NCBI GenBank assembly: GCA_003220495.1
Contig: QHSP01000016.1
Coordinates: forward strand, 1-64,000
Length of the DNA: 64,000 nucleotides
Direction: 5' to 3'
Source of the DNA: Candidatus Rokuibacteriota bacterium
GTDB lineage: Bacteria > Methylomirabilota > Methylomirabilia > Rokubacteriales > CSP1-6
In this document: piece after piece, positions 8,189 to 18,828 of the stretch
How positions within the stretch are numbered: position 1 is the stretch's first letter
Layout of the letters: each line of letters begins with the position of its first letter
Translations under genes and position numbers: made by a program
Notes under the pieces: generated by a model
Seen by the model: only the letters and a program-made list of their open reading frames with translations
Database searches by the model: none
Told to the model about the DNA's origin: nothing

Positions 8189-9162
8189 GCCCGGCGCTGC
8201 TCGAGGCCGAGGCGCTCACCAAGCACTTTCCGGTGCGCCGGGGCATCCTCGGGCGCCCGGCCGGGCTCGTGAGGGCCGTCGATTCCGTCTCGTTCACGAT
8301 CGACGCGGGCAAGACGCTCGGCCTCGTCGGCGAGTCGGGCTGCGGCAAGACGACGACCTCCCGGATGATCCTCAACGTCGAGGCGCCGACGAGCGGCGCG
8401 ATCCGCTTCGACGGGGCGCCGCTCTCCGGGCTGGACCGCGACGGGCGCCGCCGCTATCGGCGCGGCATGCAGGCCGTGTTCCAGGATCCGTACGCGTCGC
8501 TCGATCCCCGGATGCGAGTCGGGTCGATCGTCGGCGAGCCGCTGATCATCAACGAGCGGCCCTCCGCGTCCGCGCTGCGTCGCCGGGTGCTCGAGCTCCT
8601 CGACCTGGTCGGACTTCCCGAGCGCGCCGCCGAGCTCTTTCCCCACGAGTTCTCGGGCGGCCAGCGGCAGCGCATCGCGATCGCGCGAGCGCTCGCGCTC
8701 TCGCCGAAGCTCGTCGTGCTCGACGAGCCGGTCTCGGCGCTCGACGTGTCGATCCGCGCCCAGATCCTGAACCTCTTGCGCGACCTCCAGCGCCGGCTCG
8801 GCGTCGCCTACCTCTTCATCGCCCACGATCTGGCGGCGGTGGCGCACATGAGCCACACGATCGCCGTCATGTACCTGGGCAAGATCGTCGAGCTCGGCGC
8901 GGCCGCCGATGTGGCGCTGCACCCGAAGCATCCATACACGCAGGCGCTGTTCTCGGCGGCGCTCCCGCTCGAGCGGCAGCAGCGCCGCGAGGAGATCATC
9001 CTGAGCGGCGAGATTCCGAGCCCGCTCGATCCGCCGCCGGGCTGCCGCTTTCACACGCGCTGTCCCCAGGTGATGGAGCGATGCCGCCGAGACGAGCCGC
9101 CGCTGGCGCCGGAGAGCGGTCGCCTCGTCGCCTGCCACCTCTATCCGGCGCCGGCGCGGTAG
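8185..9162 (+). CDS. ABC transporter ATP-binding protein, DppF/OppF type
   Basis: A 325-residue second ATPase of the importer. Walker A is GESGCGKT, the signature is [15 protein letters not shown], Walker B is [12 protein letters not shown], and the switch histidine lies in [13 protein letters not shown]. The C-terminal [11 protein letters not shown] segment matches the Opp/Dpp extension. It is the last gene of the six-gene operon. The next binding-protein gene has its own promoter. Confidence 0.93.
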   Translation: MSPALLEAEALTKHFPVRRGILGRPAGLVRAVDSVSFTIDAGKTLGLVGESGCGKTTTSRMILNVEAPTSGAIRFDGAPLSGLDRDGRRRYRRGMQAVFQDPYASLDPRMRVGSIVGEPLIINERPSASALRRRVLELLDLVGLPERAAELFPHEFSGGQRQRIAIARALALSPKLVVLDEPVSALDVSIRAQILNLLRDLQRRLGVAYLFIAHDLAAVAHMSHTIAVMYLGKIVELGAAADVALHPKHPYTQALFSAALPLERQQRREEIILSGEIPSPLDPPPGCRFHTRCPQVMERCRRDEPPLAPESGRLVACHLYPAPAR

Positions 9163-9201
9163 CGTCGTTCGGCCGGTCCGGCTCCGGCGGCGACGCCCGG
9201 A

Positions 9202-9229
9202 TTGACAACGCCGGTCGTCCGCGGATAAT
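9202..9229 (+). promoter_or_regulatory. Near-consensus sigma-70 promoter (TTGACA-16-GATAAT)
   Basis: The -35 box is a perfect TTGACA at 9202-9207. A 16-base spacer leads to GATAAT at 9224-9229, five of six matches. Transcription would start near 9236 and give a leader of about 34 bases, containing GAGGAGGATCCTC before the ATG at 9270. It is one of the two best promoters in the window and gives the second binding protein independent, probably strong expression. Confidence 0.75.
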
Positions 9230-9269
9230 CGGCGCCACTGTCGGGTTCCGTTCGTCGAGGAGGATCCTC

Positions 9270-10835
9270 ATGACCGAACGGGTGCCGCTCCGATCGCGTT
9301 CCCTCTTCGCCCTGGTCCTGGCCGTGCTGCTGCTCCTGGGGCTGATCGTCCCCACGAAGGCGCGTTCGGAGGCGCCGGCCGGACAGCTCACGTGGGCCGT
9401 GCACATCTCGCTCGCGCCCGGATGGTTCGACCCCGCTGAAACCACCGGGATCATCACCCCGTTCATGCTGCTCTACGCGCTCCACGATGCGCTCGTGAAG
9501 CCGATGCCGGGCAATCCGATGGCGCCGAGCCTGGCCGAGTCGTGGACGATGTCGCCGGACGGTCTCAGCTACGAGTTCGTCCTGCGGCGGGGCGTGAAAT
9601 TCCACAACGGCGATCCGGTGTCCGCCGAGGACGTGAAGTTTTCCATGGAGCGCTACCGGGGCGCGGCCTCGGGGCCCTACAAGACGCGGATGGCCTCGAT
9701 CGACGTGATCGATCCGCAGCGCGTCCGCTTCCGCTTCAAGCATCCGTGGCCCGACTTCATGACCTTCTACGGCACGATGGCCACGGGCGCGGGCTGGATC
9801 GTCCCCAAGAAGTACGTCGAGAAGGTCGGCGACGACGGGTTCAAGAAGGCGCCGGTCGGCGCGGGCCCATACAAGTTCGTCTCGTTCACGCCCGGGGTCG
9901 AGCTCGTGCTCGAGGCCCACGAGCACTACTGGCGCAAGACGCCGAACGTGAAGCGGCTCGTGTTCAAGTCGATTCCCGACGAGTCGACGCGCCTGGCCAT
10001 GCTCAAGCGTGGCGAGGCCGACATCGCCTACTCGATCCGGGGCGCCCTCGCCGAGGAGCTCAAGCGGACGCCGGGGCTCACGCTCAAGCCGAACTATCCG
10101 CCCGGCACCTTCTGGCTGGTCTTCCCGGAACAGTGGACAGATCCCAAATCGCCCTGGACCGACAAGCGCGTACGCCTCGCCGCGAGCTACGCCATCGATC
10201 GGCCCGCGATCAACCGCGCCGAGACCCTCGGCTTCTCACGGATCACCGGCAGCATGATCCCCCACACGTTCGAGTTCTACTGGCCGGCGCCCACTCCCGC
10301 CTACGATCCCAAGAAGGCGCGGCAGCTCCTGACCGAAGCCGGCTATCCCAACGGCTTCGACGCGGGCGAGTACTTCTGCGACGCGTCCTACGCGAATCTC
10401 GGCGAGGGCGTCGTGAATTACTTGCAAACCGTCGGCATCCGAACGCAGCTGCGTCCGCTGGAGCGCGCCGCGTTCATCCAGCAGAACAGCCAGAAGAAGC
10501 TGAAGAACATCGTCCAGACCGCGAGCGGCGCGTTCGGCAACGCCGCCACGCGGCTCGACGCCTTCGTGGCGGCGGGCGGTACCTTCACCTACGGCACGTA
10601 CGCCGACATCGAGGGGCTCATCGCCGAGCAGGCGAGCGAGATGGATCCGAAGAAGCGCGAGGTCGTCCTCCACCGGATCCAGCAGCTCATCCACGACAAG
10701 GCGATGATCGCGCCGATCTGGGAGCTCGCGTTCATCAACGGCCACGGACCGCGCGTGGCGGAGTCGGGCTTGACCCTGATCACGAGCCACGCGTACTCGG
10801 CGCCCTACGAAGACCTGAAGCTGACGACCAAGTAG
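9270..10835 (+). CDS. ABC transporter substrate-binding protein, family 5
   Basis: A 521-residue periplasmic binding protein. A signal peptide (about residues 1-32, with a long leucine/valine core after RSRSLFAL) precedes the mature domain. Family features include SLAESWTMSPDGLSYEF, FHNGDPVSAEDVKFSMERY and VGAGPYKF. It is a close paralogue of the protein at 55093-56643 (shared YALHDALVKPMPG and GTMATGAGW-type segments) and of the relic at 2377-2544. It lacks its own permeases and may feed the importer just upstream. The ATG has GAGGAGG about 7 bases upstream. Confidence 0.9.
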   Translation: MTERVPLRSRSLFALVLAVLLLLGLIVPTKARSEAPAGQLTWAVHISLAPGWFDPAETTGIITPFMLLYALHDALVKPMPGNPMAPSLAESWTMSPDGLSYEFVLRRGVKFHNGDPVSAEDVKFSMERYRGAASGPYKTRMASIDVIDPQRVRFRFKHPWPDFMTFYGTMATGAGWIVPKKYVEKVGDDGFKKAPVGAGPYKFVSFTPGVELVLEAHEHYWRKTPNVKRLVFKSIPDESTRLAMLKRGEADIAYSIRGALAEELKRTPGLTLKPNYPPGTFWLVFPEQWTDPKSPWTDKRVRLAASYAIDRPAINRAETLGFSRITGSMIPHTFEFYWPAPTPAYDPKKARQLLTEAGYPNGFDAGEYFCDASYANLGEGVVNYLQTVGIRTQLRPLERAAFIQQNSQKKLKNIVQTASGAFGNAATRLDAFVAAGGTFTYGTYADIEGLIAEQASEMDPKKREVVLHRIQQLIHDKAMIAPIWELAFINGHGPRVAESGLTLITSHAYSAPYEDLKLTTK

Positions 10836-10838
10836 CCA

Positions 10839-10963
10839 GCAGGCCGCGGAGAAGGGTCCAGATGCGAGGCGGCGGCTGAGGCCCGACTGAGGCGTATGCC
10901 GCATACGCCGCAGGGAGGGCCGAAGTCGCCAACGAAGCAGATGGGCCCTTATCCGCGGCCTGC
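10839..10963. repeat. 125-bp long-inverted-repeat element between convergent genes
   Basis: The outer arms at 10839-10859 and 10943-10963 are inverted copies agreeing at 19 of 21 positions. Inside them, GGCCC (10880-10884) pairs with GGGCC (10917-10921). At the centre GGCGTATGC-C-GCATACGCC (10891-10909) is a perfect 9-bp palindrome. The whole element folds into one long nested hairpin. It starts just after the stop of the binding-protein gene, and its right arm forms the last codons of the amidohydrolase gene. It could be a bidirectional terminator or a small non-autonomous mobile repeat. Confidence 0.65.
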
Positions 10964-12400
10964 CCACTCGGGGTAGGTCTGGGGCGAGAGCGTGTCCACG
11001 TCGCGGCCCGCCCAGTCGAAGCGGCTCATGCGCGGCCACATGCGCTCACCCCCGGCCTGAAGCGCCGCGAGGATGGCGTGCTCGTCGGCGGCGCGCACAC
11101 GGCCGCCGTCGACCACCAGCCGGCCATCGACCCACACGCGATCGACGTCCTCGGCCGTCGCGTTGTAGACGATGTTCTTCACCGGATCGCGTAGCGGCGT
11201 CATGCCCCACGAGGCGCCCTTCCACAGGACCATGTCCGCCTTCGCGCCGGGTGCCAGGCGCCCGAGATCGTCGCGGCCGAGCGCCCGGGCGCCGCCGAGG
11301 GTCGCGGCGTCGAAGACGTGCGCGGCGGTGGTCGCCTCGGTGTTGCGCTCGACGATCTTCGACACGACGGCCGCCCAGCGCATGGCCTCGATGACGGACT
11401 GCGGATTCGTATCGGTGCCGAGCGACATGTTGACGCCGGCACGACGGTAGCCGGCGAACGATTCCATCGCGATGCCGCGCCGGGCGAAGACCCAGACCGC
11501 GTGGGCGACGGAGCACCCGGCATCGGCCATGATGGGGACGTCGCCGGCGGGGTAGTTCGTCCAGGAGGAGCCGCCGATCACGATCGCGTGGCCGAGGATC
11601 GCATTCGGGCCCAGCACCCCGAGGTCGCGCAGCCACGCGACCGGCGTCTTGCCGTGGCGGCCCAGCATCTCGTTGAACTCGACGACGGACTGCGAGGTGT
11701 GGAGCTGCCAGGGGCGCTGGCGCTCGTCGGCGGCGCGCTTGGAGGCCTGCAAGAGATCGGGCGTGCACGTGTCGACCTGAGCCGGCGAGAAGAAGCAGCG
11801 CACGAGATCGCCGTGGGCGCCGTCGTGGCGTTTGTGGAGCTCGATGGCCCTGGCGAGACCCTGGCGTCCCTGCTCCTCGTCCCACTCCCACTCGACCCGC
11901 CGGCCGTCGCGCGTGAGCCAGCGTCCGGAGCGGAAGGCCAGGCCCACGTACACGCGCAGACCGTAGTCCGCCGCGCGCGCGGCGACGTACTCGCAGGCCC
12001 CCCCGATCTCCATCACCGTGGTCACGCCGCCGCGAAGCAGCTCCACCATCGAGAAGTCCACGCACGCGCGCGTCGCCTCCTCGTCCTGCGCCGAACCGCG
12101 GACCGGCAGGAGCTCGAAGAGCCCGGAGTAGAAGAACTGGGGATTGCCGCGGTCCTCGATGAACGAGCGGTCGAGCGGCGAGCCGCCGAGGTGCGCGTGA
12201 GTCGAGATCAGCCCTGGTGTCAGGATCGAGGCTCGGGCGTCGATCGTCTCGACGTCCGTCCCGACGGGTGCGGCGGCTCGCGGGCCGACCGAAACGATGC
12301 GGTCGCCGTCGACGATCACGGTTCCGTCCCGCAGCAGGCGGTGGCCCCCGCCGTCGAAGGCGATCACGTGACCGGCGTGGATGGCGGTGCGACGGGGCAT
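10949..12400 (-). CDS. Amidohydrolase (ATZ/TRZ or cytosine deaminase-like)
   Basis: A 483-residue metal-dependent hydrolase of the amidohydrolase superfamily. Metal ligands are seen as HAH in TPGLISTHAHLGG, the His of WQLHTSQ, the His of ILGHAIVI and the Asp of SLGTDTNP. These fit the mononuclear TrzN/AtzB/SsnA-like branch, which deaminates or dechlorinates N-heterocycles and related amidines. The C-terminal KADMVLWKG and VWVDGRLVVDGGRV strands form the usual flanking beta domain. The final codons and the TAA stop lie inside the right arm of the inverted-repeat element. The natural substrate is unknown. Confidence 0.85.
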   Translation of the reverse strand: MPRRTAIHAGHVIAFDGGGHRLLRDGTVIVDGDRIVSVGPRAAAPVGTDVETIDARASILTPGLISTHAHLGGSPLDRSFIEDRGNPQFFYSGLFELLPVRGSAQDEEATRACVDFSMVELLRGGVTTVMEIGGACEYVAARAADYGLRVYVGLAFRSGRWLTRDGRRVEWEWDEEQGRQGLARAIELHKRHDGAHGDLVRCFFSPAQVDTCTPDLLQASKRAADERQRPWQLHTSQSVVEFNEMLGRHGKTPVAWLRDLGVLGPNAILGHAIVIGGSSWTNYPAGDVPIMADAGCSVAHAVWVFARRGIAMESFAGYRRAGVNMSLGTDTNPQSVIEAMRWAAVVSKIVERNTEATTAAHVFDAATLGGARALGRDDLGRLAPGAKADMVLWKGASWGMTPLRDPVKNIVYNATAEDVDRVWVDGRLVVDGGRVRAADEHAILAALQAGGERMWPRMSRFDWAGRDVDTLSPQTYPEWAGRG

Positions 12401-12485
12401 GGGCGTCCCTCCTCAGGCGAGCGATCCTACCGCGGTTGGGCGCGCCTTGACAGGCCCGGCAGCGGCGTGGTCTTCTTCCGGCACC

Positions 12486-13394
12486 ATGCGCATCCCGGCG
12501 CTGGGACTCAAGCGCAAGCAGTGGGAACCCCTGGCCTTCGCGTCCCCCTCGATGGCCCTGATCGCCTTTGTCATCGTCTTTCCGCTCGCGTACTCCTTCT
12601 ATCTGTCGTTCCAGAACTTCGACCTCTCGGTCGGCCCCGAGTACGAGTTCGTCGGCGCGAAGAACTACACCGAGGCGCTCTTCAGGGACCAGCGCTTCAT
12701 GGGCTCGGTCTGGAACACCGCGCTGCTGATCGCCCCATCCTTGCTCCTCGAGCTCCTGCTGGGCCTCGGGATCGCGCTCCTGCTGAGCCGCGTGCTGCGC
12801 GGCCGGCCCATCATCACGGCGCTCCTGGTCATTCCGTCGATGGTCTCGCCGGTGATGGCCGCGATGGCGTGGCGGATGATGTACGGCGTCAAGTACGGGG
12901 CGATCAACAACCTCGGACGGCAGCTCGGGATCATCGACGTCTACTTCGACTGGTTCTCGTCGCCGCTCGTATCGATCATCGCGGTCGTGCTGGTGGAGGT
13001 CTGGCACAACACGCCGTTCATGATGCTGGTGCTGCTGGCCGGACTGCAGTCGATCCCGACCGAGCTCTACGAGGCCGCCAAGGCCGACGGCGCCAGCGCC
13101 TGGCAGCGCTTCTGGTCGATCACCTTGCCGCTGCTCAAGTTCACGATGGCCGTCGGCGTCATGATCCGGCTGATCGACCTGACCAAGCTGTTCGGGCTCA
13201 TCTTCGTGCTGACCTTCGGCGGGCCCGGCGGCGCCACCGAGACGGTCGCGTTCACGACGTACCTGATGGGCTTCAAGGACTTCCGCATGAGCTACGCCGC
13301 GGCGCTCTCCTACGTGATCGTCGGCGGCGTGCTGCTCCTGACCCTGGTCTTCATGTGGATCCAGCGGGTCCGGGAAACCCGGGTGGCGGCCTGA
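12486..13394 (+). CDS. ABC sugar-type transporter permease, MalF/UgpA-like
   Basis: A 302-residue inner-membrane permease of the carbohydrate-uptake type-1 family. About six membrane helices are visible, beginning with SMALIAFVIVFPLAYSFYLSF. The ATPase-contacting loop ELYEAAKADGASAWQRFWSITLP is canonical. I take the ATG at 12486, which begins MRIPALGLKRKQW directly before the first helix. Upstream in-frame codons overlap the divergent amidohydrolase start. The stop overlaps the next permease start by one base (TGATG). Confidence 0.9.
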   Translation: MRIPALGLKRKQWEPLAFASPSMALIAFVIVFPLAYSFYLSFQNFDLSVGPEYEFVGAKNYTEALFRDQRFMGSVWNTALLIAPSLLLELLLGLGIALLLSRVLRGRPIITALLVIPSMVSPVMAAMAWRMMYGVKYGAINNLGRQLGIIDVYFDWFSSPLVSIIAVVLVEVWHNTPFMMLVLLAGLQSIPTELYEAAKADGASAWQRFWSITLPLLKFTMAVGVMIRLIDLTKLFGLIFVLTFGGPGGATETVAFTTYLMGFKDFRMSYAAALSYVIVGGVLLLTLVFMWIQRVRETRVAA

Positions 13395-14275
13395 TGGCGA
13401 TCGCGATCGAGCGCAGCGCCGTCATGGCCCGGCGGGCCAAACGCCATCGCGTGTGGCAGCGCGTCGGCCACGTGATGACCTACGTCGGGCTCTTCGCGGC
13501 GCTCGTGTTCTTCCTGGGCCCGTTCTTCTGGATCGTGACCACCTCGCTCAAGGGCAACGAGGACTTCTTCGCGTTCCCGCCGGTCTGGATCCCGACGGAG
13601 CCGTCGCTCAAGCACTACGTCGCGCTGTTCACGCGGTCGAGCGGGGCCCGGTACTTCACGAACAGCCTGGTGCTCTCGACGATGAGCATGATCGCCGCAG
13701 TGGTCGTCAGCCTGCCGACGGCCTACTCGATCGCGCGCTGGCGCTTCGGAGGCGGGCTCCTGTCGATCTTCCTCCTCGTGCTCCGGATGCTCCCGGCCAT
13801 CGCGCTCATCATCCCGATCTACATCGTCTACAAGATGCTCGGGATCACCAACAACTACCTGGCGCTGGTCGTCATCTACACCGTGCTCTACATCCCGTTC
13901 GCGGTGTGGCTCCTGGTCGGCTTCCTCCGCGATTTCCCGGTGGAGATCGAGGAGGCGGCGATGATCGACGGCTGCTCGCGCCTGCGGGCGCTGGTGCAGG
14001 TCGTCGTGCCGATCATCGCGCCGGGCATGGCCGTCGTTGCGCTGTTCTCGTTCATCGCCACTTGGAACGAGTTTCTGTTCGCGATCGTGCTCACCGGTAT
14101 CGAGACCAAGACCATGATGGTCCTGGTCACGTCGTTCACGTCGGGCGGCACCGACATGTTCTACGGCGAGGCGTCGGCCTCGGTCGTGCTCGGCGTGCTG
14201 CCCGCGTTCGCCGTCGCCTTCATGCTCCAGCGCTATCTGGTCAAGGGCCTGGCGCTCGGCGGGACGAAAGGTTGA
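13394..14275 (+). CDS. ABC sugar-type transporter permease, MalG/UgpE-like
   Basis: A 293-residue inner-membrane permease pairing with the MalF-type protein. It has a membrane helix after a short basic N-terminus, the FFWIVTTSLKGNEDFFAFPPVWIP segment typical of MalG, and the EAA loop EIEEAAMIDGCSRLRALVQVVVPI. The start overlaps the preceding stop, so the two subunits are coupled. No matching ATP-binding subunit is present anywhere nearby. Confidence 0.92.
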   Translation: MAIAIERSAVMARRAKRHRVWQRVGHVMTYVGLFAALVFFLGPFFWIVTTSLKGNEDFFAFPPVWIPTEPSLKHYVALFTRSSGARYFTNSLVLSTMSMIAAVVVSLPTAYSIARWRFGGGLLSIFLLVLRMLPAIALIIPIYIVYKMLGITNNYLALVVIYTVLYIPFAVWLLVGFLRDFPVEIEEAAMIDGCSRLRALVQVVVPIIAPGMAVVALFSFIATWNEFLFAIVLTGIETKTMMVLVTSFTSGGTDMFYGEASASVVLGVLPAFAVAFMLQRYLVKGLALGGTKG

Positions 14276-14300
14276 GGCAACGAACACAAGGGGGATCCCC

Positions 14301-15767
14301 ATGAGACGGTTCTGGTCCGCGACCTCGGTCGCGCTCCTGCTCGGCGGCCTCGTCACGCTCGGCTGGCTCACCTGGCCTGACCGCGCGCCCGCCGCGCGGC
14401 CATACGAGGGACAGACGATCCGGGCGGTGGTCAACGCGGAGTTCGTGAAGTACTCGCTCACCCTGATCGAGCAGGACCTCTACGACAAGCTCGGCGTCAA
14501 GCTCGAGACCGAGGTCATTCCAGCCGACGCGTTCGTCGCCAAGACCTTGCTCGAGTTCAACAGCGGCGGCAGCCCCTGGGACCTCGTCATGTTCGGGCCC
14601 TCGAACATGCCCGACTACGGCCGGCACTTCGAGCCGCTCGAGCCGTGGATCGAGAAGCTGAAGCTCGATTTCGCGATGGACGACATCGTGCCGGTGTTCG
14701 CCAAGGTGATGCTGCGCTACCAGGGCAAGCTCGTGAGCATGCCGTACGACGGCGACATTCACATCATGTACTGGAACAAGCCGGCCTTCGAGCGTGCCGA
14801 GAACAAGGCCAAGTTCAAGGCCAAGTACAAGTATGATCTGCAGCCGCCGAAGACGTGGAAGCAATGGGACGACGCCGCCGAATTCTTCCACGGCTGGGGC
14901 TGGGACGGCAGCCAGGCGAAGCTCTTCGGCGCCGGCGCCTCCTACAAGCCGTCGGGCAGCGGCTACTCGTATCACTGGTGGCGCTCCCGGTTCTTCTCCT
15001 ACGGCGGCAACTACTTCGACGCGAACATGAAGCCGCTCATCAACACGCCGGCCGGCCTGCGCGCGCTCGAGGAGATGGTCAAGACGATGCCCTACTATCC
15101 GCCCGGCGTGCTCCTCTTCGAGTCGGAGGAGCCCAAGACCATGCTGGTCAAGGGCGAGGTGCCACTGCTCTATTCGTGGACGTCGACCGGCAAGCGCGTG
15201 GGCAACCCCGCCGAGTCGGTGATCGTCGGCAAGGCCGGCTTCGGCCTGGTGCCCGGCGCCGACATCGACGGCAAGATCGTCAATCGCCCGGCCATCACGC
15301 CGGGCCGCGGCATGGCCGTGTCGAAGTACTCGAAGAAGAAGGAAGTCACGATGAAGGTCCTGGAGTTCATCTCGAACCCGGATCAAAGCCTGAAGATCGT
15401 CATGGACGCGAAGACGATCATGGATCCCTGGCGGGTCAGCCATCTCCGCTCGGAAAAGTTCCGCAAGCTGTTCCCGGACGCCGACAAGTATCTCGACGCC
15501 ATCCAGCAGAGCTTCCCGTACCTCGTCCCCGATCCGGTCATTCCGGCCGCCGACGAGTACCAGCGCAAGCTCTCGTTCGAGATCACCGAGGCGCTCGCCA
15601 AGCGCAAGGCGCCCAAGGACGCGCTCGAGTCGGCCGTCAAGGAATGGGACAAGATCACCGAGCGGCGCGGGCCGGACAAGCAAAAGGCCGCGTGGGGCGA
15701 GAAGCTCGCGGAGATGAAGCAGCTCGGCATCGAGTATCACGCGGACTGGGCGGCCAAGGCCAAGTGA
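14301..15767 (+). CDS. ABC transporter substrate-binding protein, family 1 (carbohydrate type)
   Basis: A 488-residue extracytoplasmic binding protein. The N-terminus carries a signal-anchor-like helix (SVALLLGGLVTLGWLTW). The mature part resembles MalE/UgpB proteins, with GGSPWDLVMFGPSNMPDY, a MYWNKPAFERA segment, and GRGMAVSKYSKKKE. GGGGGAT-type Shine-Dalgarno bases precede the ATG. It follows the two permease genes, in the reverse of the common order where the binding protein comes first. The ligand is unknown. Confidence 0.87.
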   Translation: MRRFWSATSVALLLGGLVTLGWLTWPDRAPAARPYEGQTIRAVVNAEFVKYSLTLIEQDLYDKLGVKLETEVIPADAFVAKTLLEFNSGGSPWDLVMFGPSNMPDYGRHFEPLEPWIEKLKLDFAMDDIVPVFAKVMLRYQGKLVSMPYDGDIHIMYWNKPAFERAENKAKFKAKYKYDLQPPKTWKQWDDAAEFFHGWGWDGSQAKLFGAGASYKPSGSGYSYHWWRSRFFSYGGNYFDANMKPLINTPAGLRALEEMVKTMPYYPPGVLLFESEEPKTMLVKGEVPLLYSWTSTGKRVGNPAESVIVGKAGFGLVPGADIDGKIVNRPAITPGRGMAVSKYSKKKEVTMKVLEFISNPDQSLKIVMDAKTIMDPWRVSHLRSEKFRKLFPDADKYLDAIQQSFPYLVPDPVIPAADEYQRKLSFEITEALAKRKAPKDALESAVKEWDKITERRGPDKQKAAWGEKLAEMKQLGIEYHADWAAKAK

Positions 15768-16224
15768 GCGACGCCGGCTGCGTCTTCTGCAAGGTCGTCG
15801 CGGCGCTCGAGCGAGCCGACGCCTGCCCGGCCGGTGAAGCCGGGCAGGTGCTCAGGAAAGTGCGGGACCTGCCCGCGTCGATCGCGATCCTGGCGCCCGA
15901 TCAGTATTACAAGGGCTACACGATGGTCGTCTCGAAGACGCACGCCGTCGAGCTCTACGAGCTGCCCGAGCGCCAGAGCACCCAGTACTTCCAGGACATG
16001 CTCGCGGTCGCGAAGGCGATCGCGACCGCCTTCAGGCCGCGCAAGATGAACTACGAGGTGCTCGGCAACACCGTCGGACACCTGCACTGGCATCTCTTCC
16101 CGCGCTACGAGTGGGACCTGAACCCCAAGCGTCCGACCTGGGAGACGAACCATCCGCCGCGCCTGCCGAGCCCCGAAGAGTACGCGGACATCCTCGCGTC
16201 GATTCGCCGCCGCCTGCCTGAGTC

Positions 16225-16228
<4 letters not shown>
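15764..16228 (+). CDS. HIT-family hydrolase
   Basis: A 154-residue HIT (histidine triad) protein. The triad is intact as GHLHWHLFPRY, and an N-terminal CVFCKVV pair suggests zinc binding, as in other HIT enzymes. These proteins hydrolyse nucleotide phosphoramidates, dinucleoside polyphosphates or aminoacyl-adenylates. The GTG start overlaps the stop of the binding-protein gene (GTGA), and its own stop overlaps the following synthetase gene in the same way. The neighbour makes acyl-adenylates, so clearance of stray adenylates is a reasonable guess. Confidence 0.88.
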
Positions 16229-17769
<1,541 letters not shown>

Positions 17770-17881
17770 GAGCGGCGGCCGACGGCCGGTTGACATTCCG
17801 CGCCGGCCTGCGTCACTCTCACCGCCTGCTGTGTCATCGTTCGCTTGGGCCCAACGACGAGAGGTCGCGAAGGAGGGCAGC

Positions 17882-18808
17882 ATGGCTGACCGACTCGGAC
17901 TGGCCGTGATCCCCGGGGTAGGCTGGAGCGCCAACGAAGTGCAGACGATCGCCCGCGAGTCCGAGGAGGCGGGATTCGACGCAATCTTCGCCGCCGAGGT
18001 CAACAACGACGTCATGGCGACGGCTCAGCTCATGGGCGCCGCGACGCGACGGATCACCGTGGGGACGTGGATCGCGAACATCTATCTGCGGCACTCGTAC
18101 GCGTGTGCCCAGGGCGCGGCGCTGATCGCGGACGCGACGGGCGGGCGCTTCGTGCTGGGGCTCGGCGTCAGTCATCCGCCGGTCAACAAGGCGCTCGGGA
18201 TCGACATGCAGGATCCGCCGGCCGCGTTGCGCCGCTACGTCACGGCCGTCCGAGGTTGGCTGCGCGGGGAGGGCCCCGCGACGCATCTGCCTCAGCGTCC
18301 GGCGGCGAAGCCGGTGCCGGTGTACGTCGCGGCGGTCACCTCGCGCACCGTCGAGCTCGCCGGCGAGTTGGCCGACGGGATCATGCCGTTTCTGTGGTCG
18401 GCGGCGCGCGTCGCGAAGAGCAAAGCCTGGATCGACCGCGGCCGCGCCAAGGCCCCGGGGCTCGGCAAGGTCGACGTCACCATGGGCCTGCCGATTTTCA
18501 TCGGCGACGACCTGAAGGCGATGCGCGAGGTCGCCCGCCAGAATCTCGGCCTGTATACGACCTTTCCGTTTTTTCAGCGGCTGTTTCGCGCCAGTGGCTT
18601 CACGGCCGAGGCGGATCAGATGGAGAAGGGCGTCGGCGGAGCGTCGTTGAGCGATCGTTTGCTGGACGCGGTGTGCCTGTCAGGGGCGATATCGCGCTGT
18701 CGAGAACAGCTCGCCGCGTTTCGCGCCGCCGGAGTCGATCTCCCGATTCTCGTGCCGCCGATCGGCGTTGACGGCGCGCGCGCCGTGATCAAGGCCTTTC
18801 GCCGCTAG
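17882..18808 (+). CDS. LLM-class (luciferase-like) flavin/F420-dependent oxidoreductase
   Basis: A 308-residue TIM-barrel oxidoreductase of the bacterial luciferase superfamily. Characteristic segments are IARESEEAGFDAIFAAE, TRRITVGTWIANIYLRHSY, and GGRFVLGLGVSHPPVN near residues 85-105. Both FMN and F420 are used in this family and the sequence alone does not decide. AAGGAGG lies 6 bases before the ATG. The 112-base leader includes TTGACA at 17790, but no good -10 box follows it. The gene converges on the ABC-2 exporter genes. Confidence 0.85.
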   Translation: MADRLGLAVIPGVGWSANEVQTIARESEEAGFDAIFAAEVNNDVMATAQLMGAATRRITVGTWIANIYLRHSYACAQGAALIADATGGRFVLGLGVSHPPVNKALGIDMQDPPAALRRYVTAVRGWLRGEGPATHLPQRPAAKPVPVYVAAVTSRTVELAGELADGIMPFLWSAARVAKSKAWIDRGRAKAPGLGKVDVTMGLPIFIGDDLKAMREVARQNLGLYTTFPFFQRLFRASGFTAEADQMEKGVGGASLSDRLLDAVCLSGAISRCREQLAAFRAAGVDLPILVPPIGVDGARAVIKAFRR

Positions 18809-18828
18809 GGCGAGGAGCAGTCGGAGGC

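Noticed and set aside
12447-12452. TTGACA upstream of the MalF-like permease gene
   Set aside because: No acceptable -10 hexamer at 16-18 bases; not listed as a promoter.
11046-13007. 653-codon minus-strand frame overlapping the amidohydrolase and permease genes
   Set aside because: Arg/Ala-rich shadow in another frame; the amidohydrolase frame carries all metal-binding motifs.
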